Positions 24,776-33,577 of a stretch of DNA of 41,087 nucleotides are shown piece by piece. Position 1 is the first letter of the stretch. Each line of letters begins with the position of its first letter. A model generated the notes under the pieces. That model saw nothing but the letters and a program-made list of their open reading frames with translations, was not told where the DNA came from and searched no databases. The translations under genes and the position numbers were made by a program. The DNA is from Myxococcus sp. CA023 (lineage in GTDB: Bacteria; Myxococcota; Myxococcia; Myxococcales; Myxococcaceae), in assembly GCF_010998615.1 (NCBI RefSeq), contig NZ_JAAEAH010000083.1, positions 1 through 41,087 of the forward strand, written 5' to 3'.

Positions 24776-25342
24776 ATGTCCGTTGGCGGCGCAGGTGGTT
24801 CGAACGGTAGCCGTGGCTCGAATGGCGCGAGCAGTGCTGGCCGAAGCGCCGCTGCAGGTGCGGCCAACGCGGCGAGCAAGGCGGCGGGCGGTCTCGCGGG
24901 CGCGCTGGGCGGTATCGGCAAGGCGCTGGGCGGCATCGGCAAGGCGGTAGGCGGCCTGGCGAACAGCATCGGCGGCATCGCCGGCAAGATTGGCAGCGCG
25001 CTGAGCCAGGTGTCCGGCCTCGTCGACAAGGCGATGAGCGCCATCACCGGCCCCCTCAAGAGCATGATTGGCGGCCTGCTGGACAAGATGCCCTTCGGCA
25101 TCGGCCAGCTCGCCAAGCCGTTCGTCGACAAGTTCATCGACAACGGGCTGGCCATGGTCGCCGGCGGTCCGCTGGGTGGCGTTGCCTCGATGTTCGGCAA
25201 GGCCGGCACCGTGGGCAAGCTGGCGGACATGGTGGACACGGTCCGCACGGGCGCGAAGACGGTGGGCGACATCGCCGAGGGCCGGTTCAACGCCCAGCAG
25301 ATGGCGGCCTTCGCCCAGGCCCAGCTGATGCGCGGCCTGTAA
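24776..25342 (+). CDS. Glycine-zipper-rich small protein, function unknown
   Basis: This 188-residue protein starts with a Gly/Ser/Ala/Asn-rich disordered segment (1-38). It is followed by about five consecutive seven-residue units beginning GG (GGIGKAL, GGIGKAV, GGLANSI, GGIAGKI), which give GxxxG spacing as in membrane-active or oligomerising glycine-zipper helices. The second half (about 75-188) is a series of amphipathic helices (GPLKSMIGGLLDKMPFGIGQL and GGPLGGVASMFGKAGTVG). There are no cysteines and no cleavable signal. The start has a purine-rich AGAGG upstream, and a strong terminator follows the stop. It could be a secreted membrane-active peptide precursor, a structural protein or an effector; I cannot choose. 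The unknown gene upstream is its only same-strand neighbour. Confidence 0.8.
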   Translation: MSVGGAGGSNGSRGSNGASSAGRSAAAGAANAASKAAGGLAGALGGIGKALGGIGKAVGGLANSIGGIAGKIGSALSQVSGLVDKAMSAITGPLKSMIGGLLDKMPFGIGQLAKPFVDKFIDNGLAMVAGGPLGGVASMFGKAGTVGKLADMVDTVRTGAKTVGDIAEGRFNAQQMAAFAQAQLMRGL

Positions 25343-25369
25343 TCCCGAATCGACGGGTGAAGCCCCCCA

Positions 25370-25413
25370 GGGCCAGCTCCCACGCACGTGGGGGTTGGCC
25401 CTTCGTTCGTTTC
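25370..25413 (+). terminator. Rho-independent terminator after the glycine-zipper gene
   Basis: GGGCCAgCtCCCACG pairs with CGTGGGgGttGGCCC across a tight loop, with two small mismatches. It is followed by the T-rich TTCGTTCGTTTC. It lies 28 nt after the stop codon. Confidence 0.8.
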
Positions 25414-25525
25414 CGAGTCCGTGTGCGCCCACACGCAGAGTGGTCACCCGGGGCGCGAGGCCGCTTGATGCTGGCGACACCCACCCACAGCCGTTAAGGA
25501 GGGCCTCTCCCGCGCCGGCGTCTTC

Positions 25526-26989
25526 ATGCGAACCACTCATCGTCCCCTCACCACCTTGGCCCTGGCCTTGAGCCTCTTCATGGCCGCCTTGGAAGCCACT
25601 GTCGTTTCCACGGCCATGCCCACGGTGGTGGGCGAACTGGGCGGCATCCAGCACTACGCGTGGGTCTTCACCGCGTACATGCTGTCCTCCACCATCACCG
25701 TGCCCATCTACGGGAAGCTGGCGGACCTCTACGGCCGCAAGCCCGTGCTCGTGTTCGGCATCGTGCTGTTCCTCGTGGGCTCCATCGCCAGTGGCCTTTC
25801 CACGTCCATGGCCATGTTGATCGGCTTCCGGACGCTCCAGGGCCTGGGCGCGGGCGCCATGCAGCCGGTGGCGCTCACCGTCATCGGGGACATCTACACG
25901 CTGGAGGAGCGCGCGAAGGTCCAGGGCGCGTTCAGCGCGGTGTGGGGCATCGCGGGCCTGATCGGGCCCATCACCGGTGGCTTCCTCGTGAAGTACCTCA
26001 CGTGGCACTGGGTCTTCTTCATCAACGTCCCGGTGGGCGTGGGCTGCCTCATCCTGCTCCTGAGCTACTTCCATGAGCGCGTGGAGCGAAAGCCCCAGAA
26101 GCTGGACTACGCGGGCGCCGCGCTGCTCACCGGCTGGGTGGTGGCGCTGCTCGTCGGCGTGCAAGGTGTGGGCGTGAATCTGTGGGGCCTGCCCGTGGCG
26201 GCTGTGCTGCTCGCGGCCTTCGTCGCCGTGGAGCGCAAGGCGGCCGAGCCCATCATCCCCATGTCCATCTTCAAGGTGCCGGCCATCGTCATCTCCTCCA
26301 TCGCGGGAGCGCTCTTCTCCGCGGCGATGTTCGGTGCCACCACCTACGTTCCGCTCTTCGTCCAGGGCGTCCTGGGCGGAACGCCCACCGAGGCCGGCGG
26401 GATGATTACGCCGATGATTGTCGGCTGGCCGCTGGCGGCCCTCGTGGCCGGGAAGCTGCTGCTCAAGACGGGCTTCCGCCCGCTCATCGTGGGCGGGCTG
26501 GGATTGACGGTGGTGGGCACGTCGCTGATGGCGCTGCTCCTGGGGCCCCAGGCGCCCAAGCTGCTGCCGGAGGTGGCCATGGGCCTGTTCGGCATCGGCA
26601 TGGGCTTCGCGTCCACCGCGCTGCTCATCGCCGTGCAGACCAGCGTGGGCTGGGAGCTGCGCGGAGTGGCCACCGCCAGCAACATGTTCTTCCGCACCAT
26701 CGGCGGCGCCATTGGCGTGGGGCTGATGGGCGGCGTCATGGTGTCGCAGTTGCTCAAGGACCCGACGGTGCCGATTTCGGCCGCCAACGCCTTGATGAGC
26801 CCCGACCATGGCCAGGACCTGCCCGCGGACCTGCTGGCGACGCTGAGCAGCGCCCTGGGCACCGGGCTGAGCATCAACTTCTGGCTGATCTGCGCCTTCA
26901 CCGTGGCCGCCTTCACCGCGGGGCTGTTCTTCCCCAAGGTGTCGCGCACCACGACGGTGTCCTCCACCGAGATGGCGGCGCCGCACTGA
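25526..26989 (+). CDS. MFS multidrug exporter, DHA2 (EmrB/QacA) family
   Basis: This is a proton-driven efflux pump of the inner membrane. The 487-residue product has many hydrophobic helices, about 12-14. It has the DHA2 hallmark in helix 1 (LEATVVSTAMPTVVGELGG, with an acidic residue in the membrane), motif A after helix 2 (GKLADLYGRKPVL), motif B RTLQGLGAGAMQPV and antiporter motif C GLIGPITGGF. The start at 25526 directly precedes the basic N-terminus and first helix. It is preceded by a terminator and appears to be transcribed alone; no regulator or membrane-fusion partner is adjacent, so it is likely a single-component pump. The substrate is unknown. Confidence 0.92.
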   Translation: MRTTHRPLTTLALALSLFMAALEATVVSTAMPTVVGELGGIQHYAWVFTAYMLSSTITVPIYGKLADLYGRKPVLVFGIVLFLVGSIASGLSTSMAMLIGFRTLQGLGAGAMQPVALTVIGDIYTLEERAKVQGAFSAVWGIAGLIGPITGGFLVKYLTWHWVFFINVPVGVGCLILLLSYFHERVERKPQKLDYAGAALLTGWVVALLVGVQGVGVNLWGLPVAAVLLAAFVAVERKAAEPIIPMSIFKVPAIVISSIAGALFSAAMFGATTYVPLFVQGVLGGTPTEAGGMITPMIVGWPLAALVAGKLLLKTGFRPLIVGGLGLTVVGTSLMALLLGPQAPKLLPEVAMGLFGIGMGFASTALLIAVQTSVGWELRGVATASNMFFRTIGGAIGVGLMGGVMVSQLLKDPTVPISAANALMSPDHGQDLPADLLATLSSALGTGLSINFWLICAFTVAAFTAGLFFPKVSRTTTVSSTEMAAPH

Positions 26990-27004
26990 CATCCGTGCGG
27001 CGCC
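26977..27004. terminator. Hairpin overlapping the MFS stop codon, between convergent genes
   Basis: GGCGCCGCAC (26977-26986) pairs perfectly with GTGCGGCGCC (26995-27004), with the TGA stop lying in the 8-nt loop. It ends 12 nt before the convergent GH6 gene's stop. No T-run follows, so it may act as a weak or bidirectional terminator or simply stabilise the mRNA end. Confidence 0.5.
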
Positions 27005-27016
27005 CCCGTGCGTCGC

Positions 27017-28495
27017 TCAGAGACCGTCAATCATCCGCAGGGCCACGTCCGGCACGAACGTGCCTGCGGGTGTGTTGGGCGCGACGCCGCACTGGCCGTC
27101 GGAGTCTCCGGGGACCTTGATCCACAGGGTCATCTCCGCGCCGCCCACGCCCACCTGGTTCGTCGTGCCAATCTTCCGGCCGGCGGGGTTGCACCACTCA
27201 CCGTTGGAGCCATTGCCGTTGCGGCTGGTGTCCACCACGAAGGGCTTGGTGTAGCCGTACCGGCTGGTCAGCGAGCTGTTGACGGAGCCCGCGTACGAGG
27301 CCGACTGCGCGGTGGTGTAGAAGTTCGACACGTTGAGCGCGAAGCCTCGCACGTTGCGCACGCCCATGTTCTCCAGCCGCTGGGCCATGGTGTCCGCGTT
27401 GATCCACAAGGCGTTGCCCGCGTCCAGGTAGGCCCACGTGTTCGGCGCGCGATCCCTGAACTGCTCGGTGGCGTAGCGAATCAGGCTGATGCGCGTCTGC
27501 CGCTCGGCGTCGTTCGCCAGGCAGTCGAGCTGGGCGACGGCGTCCGGCTCGATGATGACGACGGCGGGACGGTTGCCAATGGCGGCGGCGAAGGACGAAA
27601 TCCACGTCCGGTACGCCTCTGGCGACCCCGCGCCTCCGCCCGAGTGGCTCCCGCAATCCCGGCCAGGGATGTTGTACGCCACCAGCACCGGAAGCTTGTC
27701 CGCGGCGTCCGCGGCCGAGACGAAGCTGGCCACCGCCGTGGTGATGTCTCCGCTCCAAGCGGCGAACCAGCGTGCGGCCAGGTTGTTCGCGATGGAGGAC
27801 TGGATGCGCGCAGCGCGCGAGTCCCCGCTGTTGGCCCGGACCCAGTTGGCGGGGTTGGAGTTCGGGTCGATGTAGAAGCCGCTCGTCATCGCCAGCGGCC
27901 CGCCGCCCCCGCCGCCGTCCTCCGTGGTGAGCGAGACGTCATCGATGAACGCGCTGAACCCCGTCGCGCGGCCTCCCATCTGGAAGGTGACCTGTCCTGC
28001 CTGCGTGGCCAGCGTCGACGTGAAGGGGAACGTAAAGCGCCGTGACGTGCCGTCCAACGTAATCTGCCGGTCCAGCGGCGCGGTGTACGGCGCGCTCTCC
28101 AACTGCACCGTCACACGGACCGTCGTCGTCACCGAAGCAGAAGCGGTGAAGGACAGCGTGTACGCCCGGCCATTCACCAGCGGAATGTCATCCTGGCCAA
28201 TCAGCGCGTCCCAGGGGTTGGCCGTCCCGCCCCCCACGTCCACGCGCAGGCGGGCGTTCTCCACGCGGGACTGTGTGTTGGGGCCGCTCCACCAGGGCGA
28301 CACGGTGCCGCCGTTGAAGGTGCCATTGGAAACGAGCTCGGTCAGCGCGTCGGTGCGACTGCCGAGCGCCTCGGCCTCCGCCGGGGCGGGCGGCTCCGAA
28401 GGACCACAGGCAGTCGCGAGGGCCGCCGCGAGCATCAGCGCGGCCGGAGCGGTGAAGCGACGAAACGGCGAACCGGCGGAGTTACTGGGTTGCAC
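27017..28495 (-). CDS. Secreted glycoside hydrolase family 6 lipoprotein (cellulase) with N-terminal carbohydrate-binding module
   Basis: This is a predicted exported endoglucanase or cellobiohydrolase cutting beta-1,4-glucan with inversion. The 492-residue product begins with a lipoprotein signal (MLAAALATACGP). A CBM4/9-like beta-sandwich follows at about 50-195 (VSNGTFNGGTVSPWW through FIDDVSLTTE). A Gly-rich linker leads to the GH6 barrel. GH6 signatures are LVAYNIPGRDCG near residue 270-280, VVIIEPDAVAQLDC near 315 (proton-donor Asp), and VVDTSRNGNG with WIKVPGDSDGQC near the end. The GTG at 28495 was chosen for its GGAGG nine bases upstream and the signal sequence; the frame stays open upstream to 28612 without signal features. 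It complements the GH16 enzyme at 0.8-2.2 kb in function. Confidence 0.92.
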   Translation of the reverse strand: MQPSNSAGSPFRRFTAPAALMLAAALATACGPSEPPAPAEAEALGSRTDALTELVSNGTFNGGTVSPWWSGPNTQSRVENARLRVDVGGGTANPWDALIGQDDIPLVNGRAYTLSFTASASVTTTVRVTVQLESAPYTAPLDRQITLDGTSRRFTFPFTSTLATQAGQVTFQMGGRATGFSAFIDDVSLTTEDGGGGGGPLAMTSGFYIDPNSNPANWVRANSGDSRAARIQSSIANNLAARWFAAWSGDITTAVASFVSAADAADKLPVLVAYNIPGRDCGSHSGGGAGSPEAYRTWISSFAAAIGNRPAVVIIEPDAVAQLDCLANDAERQTRISLIRYATEQFRDRAPNTWAYLDAGNALWINADTMAQRLENMGVRNVRGFALNVSNFYTTAQSASYAGSVNSSLTSRYGYTKPFVVDTSRNGNGSNGEWCNPAGRKIGTTNQVGVGGAEMTLWIKVPGDSDGQCGVAPNTPAGTFVPDVALRMIDGL

Positions 28496-28648
28496 GAAGC
28501 CATTCCTCCCGCCCGCGCGAGGACGCCAGGGAGCGGCGCCCGGAGTGACGCGGGCTGTGTCGAGTGCGTGGCCCGTGGGTGGCCCCGCGAGCACGCGGAG
28601 CCACACTTGCACGTTTTTCTTGTTTTTCAGCCCTTCAATCCGCAGCGT

Positions 28649-30322
28649 TCACCGAAGTGCGCGCAGATGAACAGGCGGGACGCGGTACTCCGAGGCCTGC
28701 TCCACCACGCGGCCCAGACGCAGCAGCAGGTGCTCCTCGTAGGGACGGCCTGTGAGCTGGACACCCACCGGGAGCCCCTCTTCGTCGAAGCCTGCTGGCA
28801 CCGACAGCGAGGGGAAGCCCGTCAGGTTGGCCAGGCGCACGAAGCGCATCAGGGCATCGACGACAGGCAGGTTCGACTCGCCATCCGGAAGCGCCGCCTC
28901 CGGGATGAGGGGCGCCGTGGTGGCCGTCGTCGGCGTGACGAGAACGTCCACGCCCGCCATCTGCGCGAGCAGCTCACGCGTCAGGCGGTGCCGGTGCCGC
29001 AGGGCATGCACCAGGTCCGTGGCCCGAAAGTGCCGGCCAATGGCCAGGTTGGTGCGCGTGTCGAGCCCGAACTCCGACGGATGCGCCTTCACGTGGGGAA
29101 GCATCACCTCCGACATCTCGCTCAGGATGATGCAGCTGTGCGTCCACAGCACGGTGTTGAGGTCGGGAGGCGGAATCTCCACCACCCGCGCTCCCGCGGC
29201 CGACAGCGCGGCCACGGCTTCCTTGCAGCGGGCGACGACGTCCGCGTCGGCGTCCTCGAAGTAGTCCCAGCAGATGCCCAGCCGCACACCACTCAGGCCG
29301 TCATCCTCGTAGCCAGACAGGTGATGCGGCGACTGTCCCTGTGAGACGAGGTCATGTCCATCCGGCCCCGCGAGCACCGCATACGCCGCGGCGACGTCGT
29401 CCACGGTGAGCCCCATGGGCCCCACGTGGCCCACGTTCCAGCACAGCGGCGGCACGCCCGTCTCCGGGATGCGGCCCCACGTCGCCTTGAGCCCCACGAT
29501 GCCGCACAGGGCCGCGGGGATGCGGATGGAACCACCGCCGTCGGCACCGATGCTCAAGGGGCACAGGCCCGCGGCCACGGCGGCGGCGGAGGCACTGGAG
29601 CTGCCACCGGTGATGCGGCCCGTGTCCCAGGGATTGCGAGCGGCGCCGTGGTGGGGATTCAACCCGATGGGGTTGATGCCAATCTCATTCATGTTGGCCT
29701 TGCCGAGGATGATGGCGCCCGCGGCCTTGAGCCGGGCAGCCACCGTCGAGTCCGCGGCGGCCACCTGCGTGCGGAACCGCGTGCCCAGCGTGGTGGGGAA
29801 CCCGGCCAGGTCGACCTCGTCCTTCAGCACGACGGGAATGCCATCGAGCACGCTCAGCGGGCGGCCCTCGCGCAGCCGTTCGGAGGACGCCTCCGCGGCC
29901 CGGTGTACCTCGTCCGGCTTGCGGGCGATGAACAAGCCCAGGCGCTGCTTCCCACTGTCCATCCGGGCGATGGACTCATGAATTCGATTCACCACGGCCA
30001 CCGGGTCCGTGGCGCCCTCGCGGTAGGCGCGGACATAGGCCGCGACGCTCTCACGCTCCGGTGGACTGGCGGACGCGGCGACGGCGCGCGCGGCCTGCTG
30101 CGTGGGCGTCTGCGACTCCGTGGCGGCGGTGCCCTGGGGCAACGGAAACTGGAGCGGCGGCGCATCCCCCGCTGGGAGCTCACGCCATCGCTCGATGCCG
30201 CTGTCCCGCGTCAGCTTGTCCAGCATCACCGACCCGACGCCGCTCTCGAGCGCGTTCACGAAAGCCTTGAGCGCCATGCCCGACACACGGGGCGCCTTCA
30301 CGGGGTTGCGTTGGTAGGTCAT
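28649..30322 (-). CDS. Amidase-signature hydrolase resembling plant fatty acid amide hydrolase (FAAH)
   Basis: This is a predicted serine amidase. The 557-residue product has the Ser-cisSer-Lys triad: Lys in IPVVLKDEVDL (about 167), cis-Ser in ITGGSSSASAAA (about 241) and nucleophile Ser in GADGGGSIRIPAALCG (about 265). Beyond the amidase core, the N-terminal 60 residues include VKAPRVSGMALKAFVNALE and a roughly 40-residue helical region. Late segments include DTRTNLAIGRHFRATDL and GESNLPVVDALMRFVRLANLTG. By recall these closely follow Arabidopsis-type FAAH rather than GatA, suggesting N-acylethanolamine or other N-acyl amide substrates. The cytoplasmic or membrane-associated location is unclear; no signal peptide is present. 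The ribosome-binding site is weak. It is divergent from recQ and separated by 153 nt from the GH6 gene. Confidence 0.88.
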   Translation of the reverse strand: MTYQRNPVKAPRVSGMALKAFVNALESGVGSVMLDKLTRDSGIERWRELPAGDAPPLQFPLPQGTAATESQTPTQQAARAVAASASPPERESVAAYVRAYREGATDPVAVVNRIHESIARMDSGKQRLGLFIARKPDEVHRAAEASSERLREGRPLSVLDGIPVVLKDEVDLAGFPTTLGTRFRTQVAAADSTVAARLKAAGAIILGKANMNEIGINPIGLNPHHGAARNPWDTGRITGGSSSASAAAVAAGLCPLSIGADGGGSIRIPAALCGIVGLKATWGRIPETGVPPLCWNVGHVGPMGLTVDDVAAAYAVLAGPDGHDLVSQGQSPHHLSGYEDDGLSGVRLGICWDYFEDADADVVARCKEAVAALSAAGARVVEIPPPDLNTVLWTHSCIILSEMSEVMLPHVKAHPSEFGLDTRTNLAIGRHFRATDLVHALRHRHRLTRELLAQMAGVDVLVTPTTATTAPLIPEAALPDGESNLPVVDALMRFVRLANLTGFPSLSVPAGFDEEGLPVGVQLTGRPYEEHLLLRLGRVVEQASEYRVPPVHLRALR

Positions 30323-30508
30323 GGCGCCGCAGCCTATCCTCGAGCCGGCGGTACCGCATGAGCGATGGTGGCCAATTCAGCGGCGCGACTTGTTCGCGTC
30401 TTCGTGGACTTCGTGGCTACGCTCTTCCCTCGGTGAGCAGGGACGGAGTCGCTGGACAGGGCCCATGGAGGGCGTGGGTTGCCGGAGTTCGCGAGTTGGA
30501 GGAGCTTC

Positions 30509-32464
30509 ATGCACAGGGCAGATGGCGCACGACACAGCTCACTCGATACCGTTCTGCGCGAGCGGTTCGGCCTGACGGACTTCCGCCCCGGCCAACGAGA
30601 GGTCCTCGAGGCCCTGCTCGGTCCGAACGCCGCGGCGCTCGCGGTGTTCCCCACAGGTGGCGGCAAGTCGCTCTGCTATCAGCTTCCGGCGCTGCTGCTG
30701 GAGGGCATCACGGTGGTGGTCTCCCCGCTGATCGCGCTGATGAAGGACCAGATTGACGCCCTGGCCCGGCAGGGCATTCGTGCCGCGCGGCTGGACGCCT
30801 CGCTGTCGGTGGACGACTCACGCGAAGTCACGCAGGCGCTGCGCGATGGTTCACTCAAGCTCTTGTACGTGGCGCCCGAGCGCTTCAACAACGAGCGCTT
30901 CACCGCCCTGCTCCGTGAGCTGCGCATTTCCTTGTTCGCGGTGGATGAGGCGCACTGCGTCTCGGAATGGGGCCACAACTTCCGCCCGGACTATCTGAAG
31001 CTGGCGAAGGCCGCGCGGGATTTGTCGGCAGAGCGAATCCTCGCACTCACGGCCACGGCGACACCCTCCGTCGTGCGAGACATCTGCCAGGGCTTCGGCA
31101 TCCCCGAGGAGAACGCGGTCGTCACGGGTTTCTACCGGCAGAACCTCACGCTGGAGACGACCCCGGTTCACGCCGAGGCCCGCGACGCGCTCCTCCTGGG
31201 GCGGCTCGGTTCCCGAGCGCCCGGCCCCACCATCGTCTACGTCACGCAGCAGAAGACCGCCGAGCGCGTGGCCGCGTTCCTCGCCACGGAAGGTCTCCCC
31301 GCCAGCGCCTACCACGCGGGCCTGGAGCCCGAGGTCCGAGAGCGGGTGCAGGAAGACTGGATGGCCTCCACGAACGGCATCGTCGTGGCCACCATCGCGT
31401 TCGGGATGGGCATCGACAAGGCGGATGTACGGTCCGTGTATCACTACAACCTGCCCAAGGGACTGGAGAGCTATAGCCAGGAAATCGGCCGTGCCGGGCG
31501 AGATGGAGCGCCATCAGTGGTGGAGCTCTTCGCGTGTCCGGACGACGTCCCCAGCCTGGAGAACTTCGCGCTCGGGGACACACCCACGCGGGAAGCAATT
31601 CAAAGTCTGGTGACCGAGTTGCTCGGCCTGGGTCCCGAACTGAGCGTCGACATGTTCGCTCTGTCCAGCCGGCATGATGTGCGGCCACTCGTGCTGCGCA
31701 CGGCGCTGACGTACCTGGAGCTCGAAGGCGTGTTGAGGCAGGGCACGCCGTACTACGTGGGCTACAAGGTGCAGCCGCTCATGTCCATCGACGCGCTCGT
31801 GGGGCGCTTCCAGGGAGAACGGGTGCAGTTCCTGCGCGACGTGTTTGCCCAGGCGAAGAAAGGACGCACCTGGTACTCGCTCGACCCGGCCGAGGTGGCG
31901 AACTCACTTCGGCAGCCCCGCGAGCGCGTGGTCCGGGCCATCGAATATCTCGAGGAACAAGGGCTCGTGTTGCTCCAGGTCTCCGAGCCGCGTCAGCGCT
32001 TCACACGGCTACGGACCCAGGAGGACGCAGCAGCGCTCACCGCACTCCTCCATCAGCGGTTTCAGCAGCGCGAGGCCCAGGAGGTCACGCGTGTCCGGGA
32101 CGTACTGAAGCTCGTCACCCATGCGGGGTGCCAGAGCAATGCGCTGGTCGCCCACTTCGGTCAGCGGCGGGAGCAGCCGTGTGGGCACTGCACCTTCTGC
32201 CGGACCGGGGAGGCCCAGGTACTTCCCGCGGTGCGCCGGAAGCCTGCACTGCCCGCGGGCCTCGACGTGGGGGGCTTCCGAGCCCTGGCCGCGAAGCATC
32301 CCGAGGCGCTCGGGCACCCGAGGCAGGCCGCGAGGTTCCTCTGCGGACTGAACAGCCCCGCCCTCACGAGGGCGAAGCTCGGCGGCCACAAGTTGTTCGG
32401 CGCGCTGGAGGGCTGGCCCTTCGCGGAGGTGCTGGACTTCTGTGGCCGGCCAGCCGTGGATTGA
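30509..32464 (+). CDS. recQ: ATP-dependent DNA helicase RecQ
   Basis: This is a 3'-5' superfamily 2 helicase for recombination and fork repair. The 651-residue product has FRPGQREVL (motif 0), Walker A FPTGGGKS near residues 49-56, DEAH in FAVDEAHCVSEWGHNFRPDY near 146, LTATATPSV (motif III), the helicase C-lobe VYVTQQKTAERVA and VATIAFGMGIDKADVRSVYH, and Arg-finger motif QEIGRAGRDG. The RecQ-specific zinc site follows near 540-564 (GCQSN, then PCGHCTFC), preceded by a winged-helix region. There is no obvious HRDC; instead a short C-terminal domain ends EVLDFCGRP. The ATG at 30509 has GGAGGAG four bases upstream; a more upstream in-frame ATG at 30479 lacks this. It ends seven bases before the convergent pirin gene. 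Confidence 0.94.
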   Translation: MHRADGARHSSLDTVLRERFGLTDFRPGQREVLEALLGPNAAALAVFPTGGGKSLCYQLPALLLEGITVVVSPLIALMKDQIDALARQGIRAARLDASLSVDDSREVTQALRDGSLKLLYVAPERFNNERFTALLRELRISLFAVDEAHCVSEWGHNFRPDYLKLAKAARDLSAERILALTATATPSVVRDICQGFGIPEENAVVTGFYRQNLTLETTPVHAEARDALLLGRLGSRAPGPTIVYVTQQKTAERVAAFLATEGLPASAYHAGLEPEVRERVQEDWMASTNGIVVATIAFGMGIDKADVRSVYHYNLPKGLESYSQEIGRAGRDGAPSVVELFACPDDVPSLENFALGDTPTREAIQSLVTELLGLGPELSVDMFALSSRHDVRPLVLRTALTYLELEGVLRQGTPYYVGYKVQPLMSIDALVGRFQGERVQFLRDVFAQAKKGRTWYSLDPAEVANSLRQPRERVVRAIEYLEEQGLVLLQVSEPRQRFTRLRTQEDAAALTALLHQRFQQREAQEVTRVRDVLKLVTHAGCQSNALVAHFGQRREQPCGHCTFCRTGEAQVLPAVRRKPALPAGLDVGGFRALAAKHPEALGHPRQAARFLCGLNSPALTRAKLGGHKLFGALEGWPFAEVLDFCGRPAVD

Positions 32465-32470
32465 CAGCCC

Positions 32471-33427
32471 TCACCCCTGGTCGAGCACACCCGCGCGATA
32501 GTCCTCGAAGGCCTGGTGGATCTCCTCGCGGGTGTTCATGACGAACGGGCCGTACTGGACGATGGGCTCACGGAGGGGGCGTGCGGCGGCGATGAGCAAC
32601 TCGCTCCGGCGATTCCTCGCACGCACGCGAAGCCGGCTCCCCGGGCCGAGCACTGCCAGCGAGCCCTCGAGCACCGGCTTCGACGTGTCTTCGGGCCCCA
32701 TGTCCACCTCGCCCGCGGACACGAAGGCGAAGGCGGTGTGGTCCGACGGTGTGTCGAGCTCGAAAGGACGGTCGTCCTCGAGCGCCAGGGTCAACAAGAG
32801 CGGCTGCGTGGGGCGCTCACGTACGGGGCCCTGGAGTCCGTTCATGTGGCCCGCGATGACACGCGCGCGGCTCCCCGAGGGCGACAGACGCTCCTCCGCG
32901 AGCTGCTCGGGCGTGTGGTCCTGGTAGGCCGGCGGGCACATCTTCTCCTTCGCGGGGAGGTTGAGCCAGAGCTGGAAGCCGGACATCAACCCCTGCACCT
33001 GCTCCGGCATCTCCGAGTGGATGAGACCACGGCCCGCGGTCATCCACTGCGAGCCACCTCCGGCGATGAGCCCGCTGTTGCCACGGCTGTCCCGGTGGCG
33101 CATTCGGCCATCGAGCATGACCGTGACGGTCTCGAAGCCCCGGTGGGGGTGATTCGGGAAGCCGTTGATGTAGGCCCCGGGGTCATCGGAGTGGAACCGG
33201 TCGAGCATGAGGAACGGGTCGAGGTTCCGCAGCGCAGGCTGCCCGATGACCCGCGTCAAGCGAACGCCGGCTCCATCCGTCGCGGGGATGCCTTCGAGCG
33301 TCTGCGTGACGTTGCGCTGCGACTTCAGGATGACCGCGGGAGCCTCCGAGCGCCGACACCCGATGGCCGAGGCGGCCACGAGAAGACCCGACTGAAGGAG
33401 GAAACGGCGGCGCGAGGTGGCGTTCAT
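32471..33427 (-). CDS. Pirin-family cupin with Tat signal and lipobox
   Basis: Pirins are bicupin metal proteins; some are quercetinases. The 318-residue product has the N-terminal cupin metal site FPNHPHRGFETVTVMLDGRMRHRDS (two His), then GGGSQWMTAGRGLIHSEMP (His and Glu). A conserved QLWLNLPAKEKMCPPAYQD bridge follows, and a C-terminal cupin ends with VQYGPFVMNTREEIHQAF, the usual pirin tail. Unusually for this family, the N-terminus is SRRRFLLQSGLLVAASAIGC, a twin-arginine signal ending in a lipobox, so the protein should be exported folded and lipid-anchored. The ATG at 33427 starts this signal; the frame is open further upstream to 33496. The tRNA-Leu gene lies 64 nt upstream on the same strand. 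Confidence 0.9.
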   Translation of the reverse strand: MNATSRRRFLLQSGLLVAASAIGCRRSEAPAVILKSQRNVTQTLEGIPATDGAGVRLTRVIGQPALRNLDPFLMLDRFHSDDPGAYINGFPNHPHRGFETVTVMLDGRMRHRDSRGNSGLIAGGGSQWMTAGRGLIHSEMPEQVQGLMSGFQLWLNLPAKEKMCPPAYQDHTPEQLAEERLSPSGSRARVIAGHMNGLQGPVRERPTQPLLLTLALEDDRPFELDTPSDHTAFAFVSAGEVDMGPEDTSKPVLEGSLAVLGPGSRLRVRARNRRSELLIAAARPLREPIVQYGPFVMNTREEIHQAFEDYRAGVLDQG

Positions 33428-33491
33428 GAAGACCTTGCCGGAAACCGGGTGGGCGTCCCCCGAGCCTCCTCCGGGAGCCGCCCGGAGTCCA

Positions 33492-33577
33492 TGCACGAGC
33501 CGGGGATCGAACCCGGACGGCCCTTACGGGCCAGCGGATTTTAAGTCCGCTGCGTCTGCCAGTTCCGCCACTCGTGC
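33492..33577 (-). tRNA. tRNA-Leu (anticodon UAA)
   Basis: The minus strand folds as an 86-nt class II tRNA. It has a seven-base acceptor stem GCACGAG/CTCGTGC, a D arm beginning TGGCGGAACTGGCAGACGC, and an anticodon arm GCGGA-CTTAAAA-TCCGC with anticodon TAA. The long variable arm is TGGCCCGTAAGGGCCGT, with T loop GTTCGATCC and discriminator A. The CCA end is not encoded (TGG follows). Confidence 0.95.
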
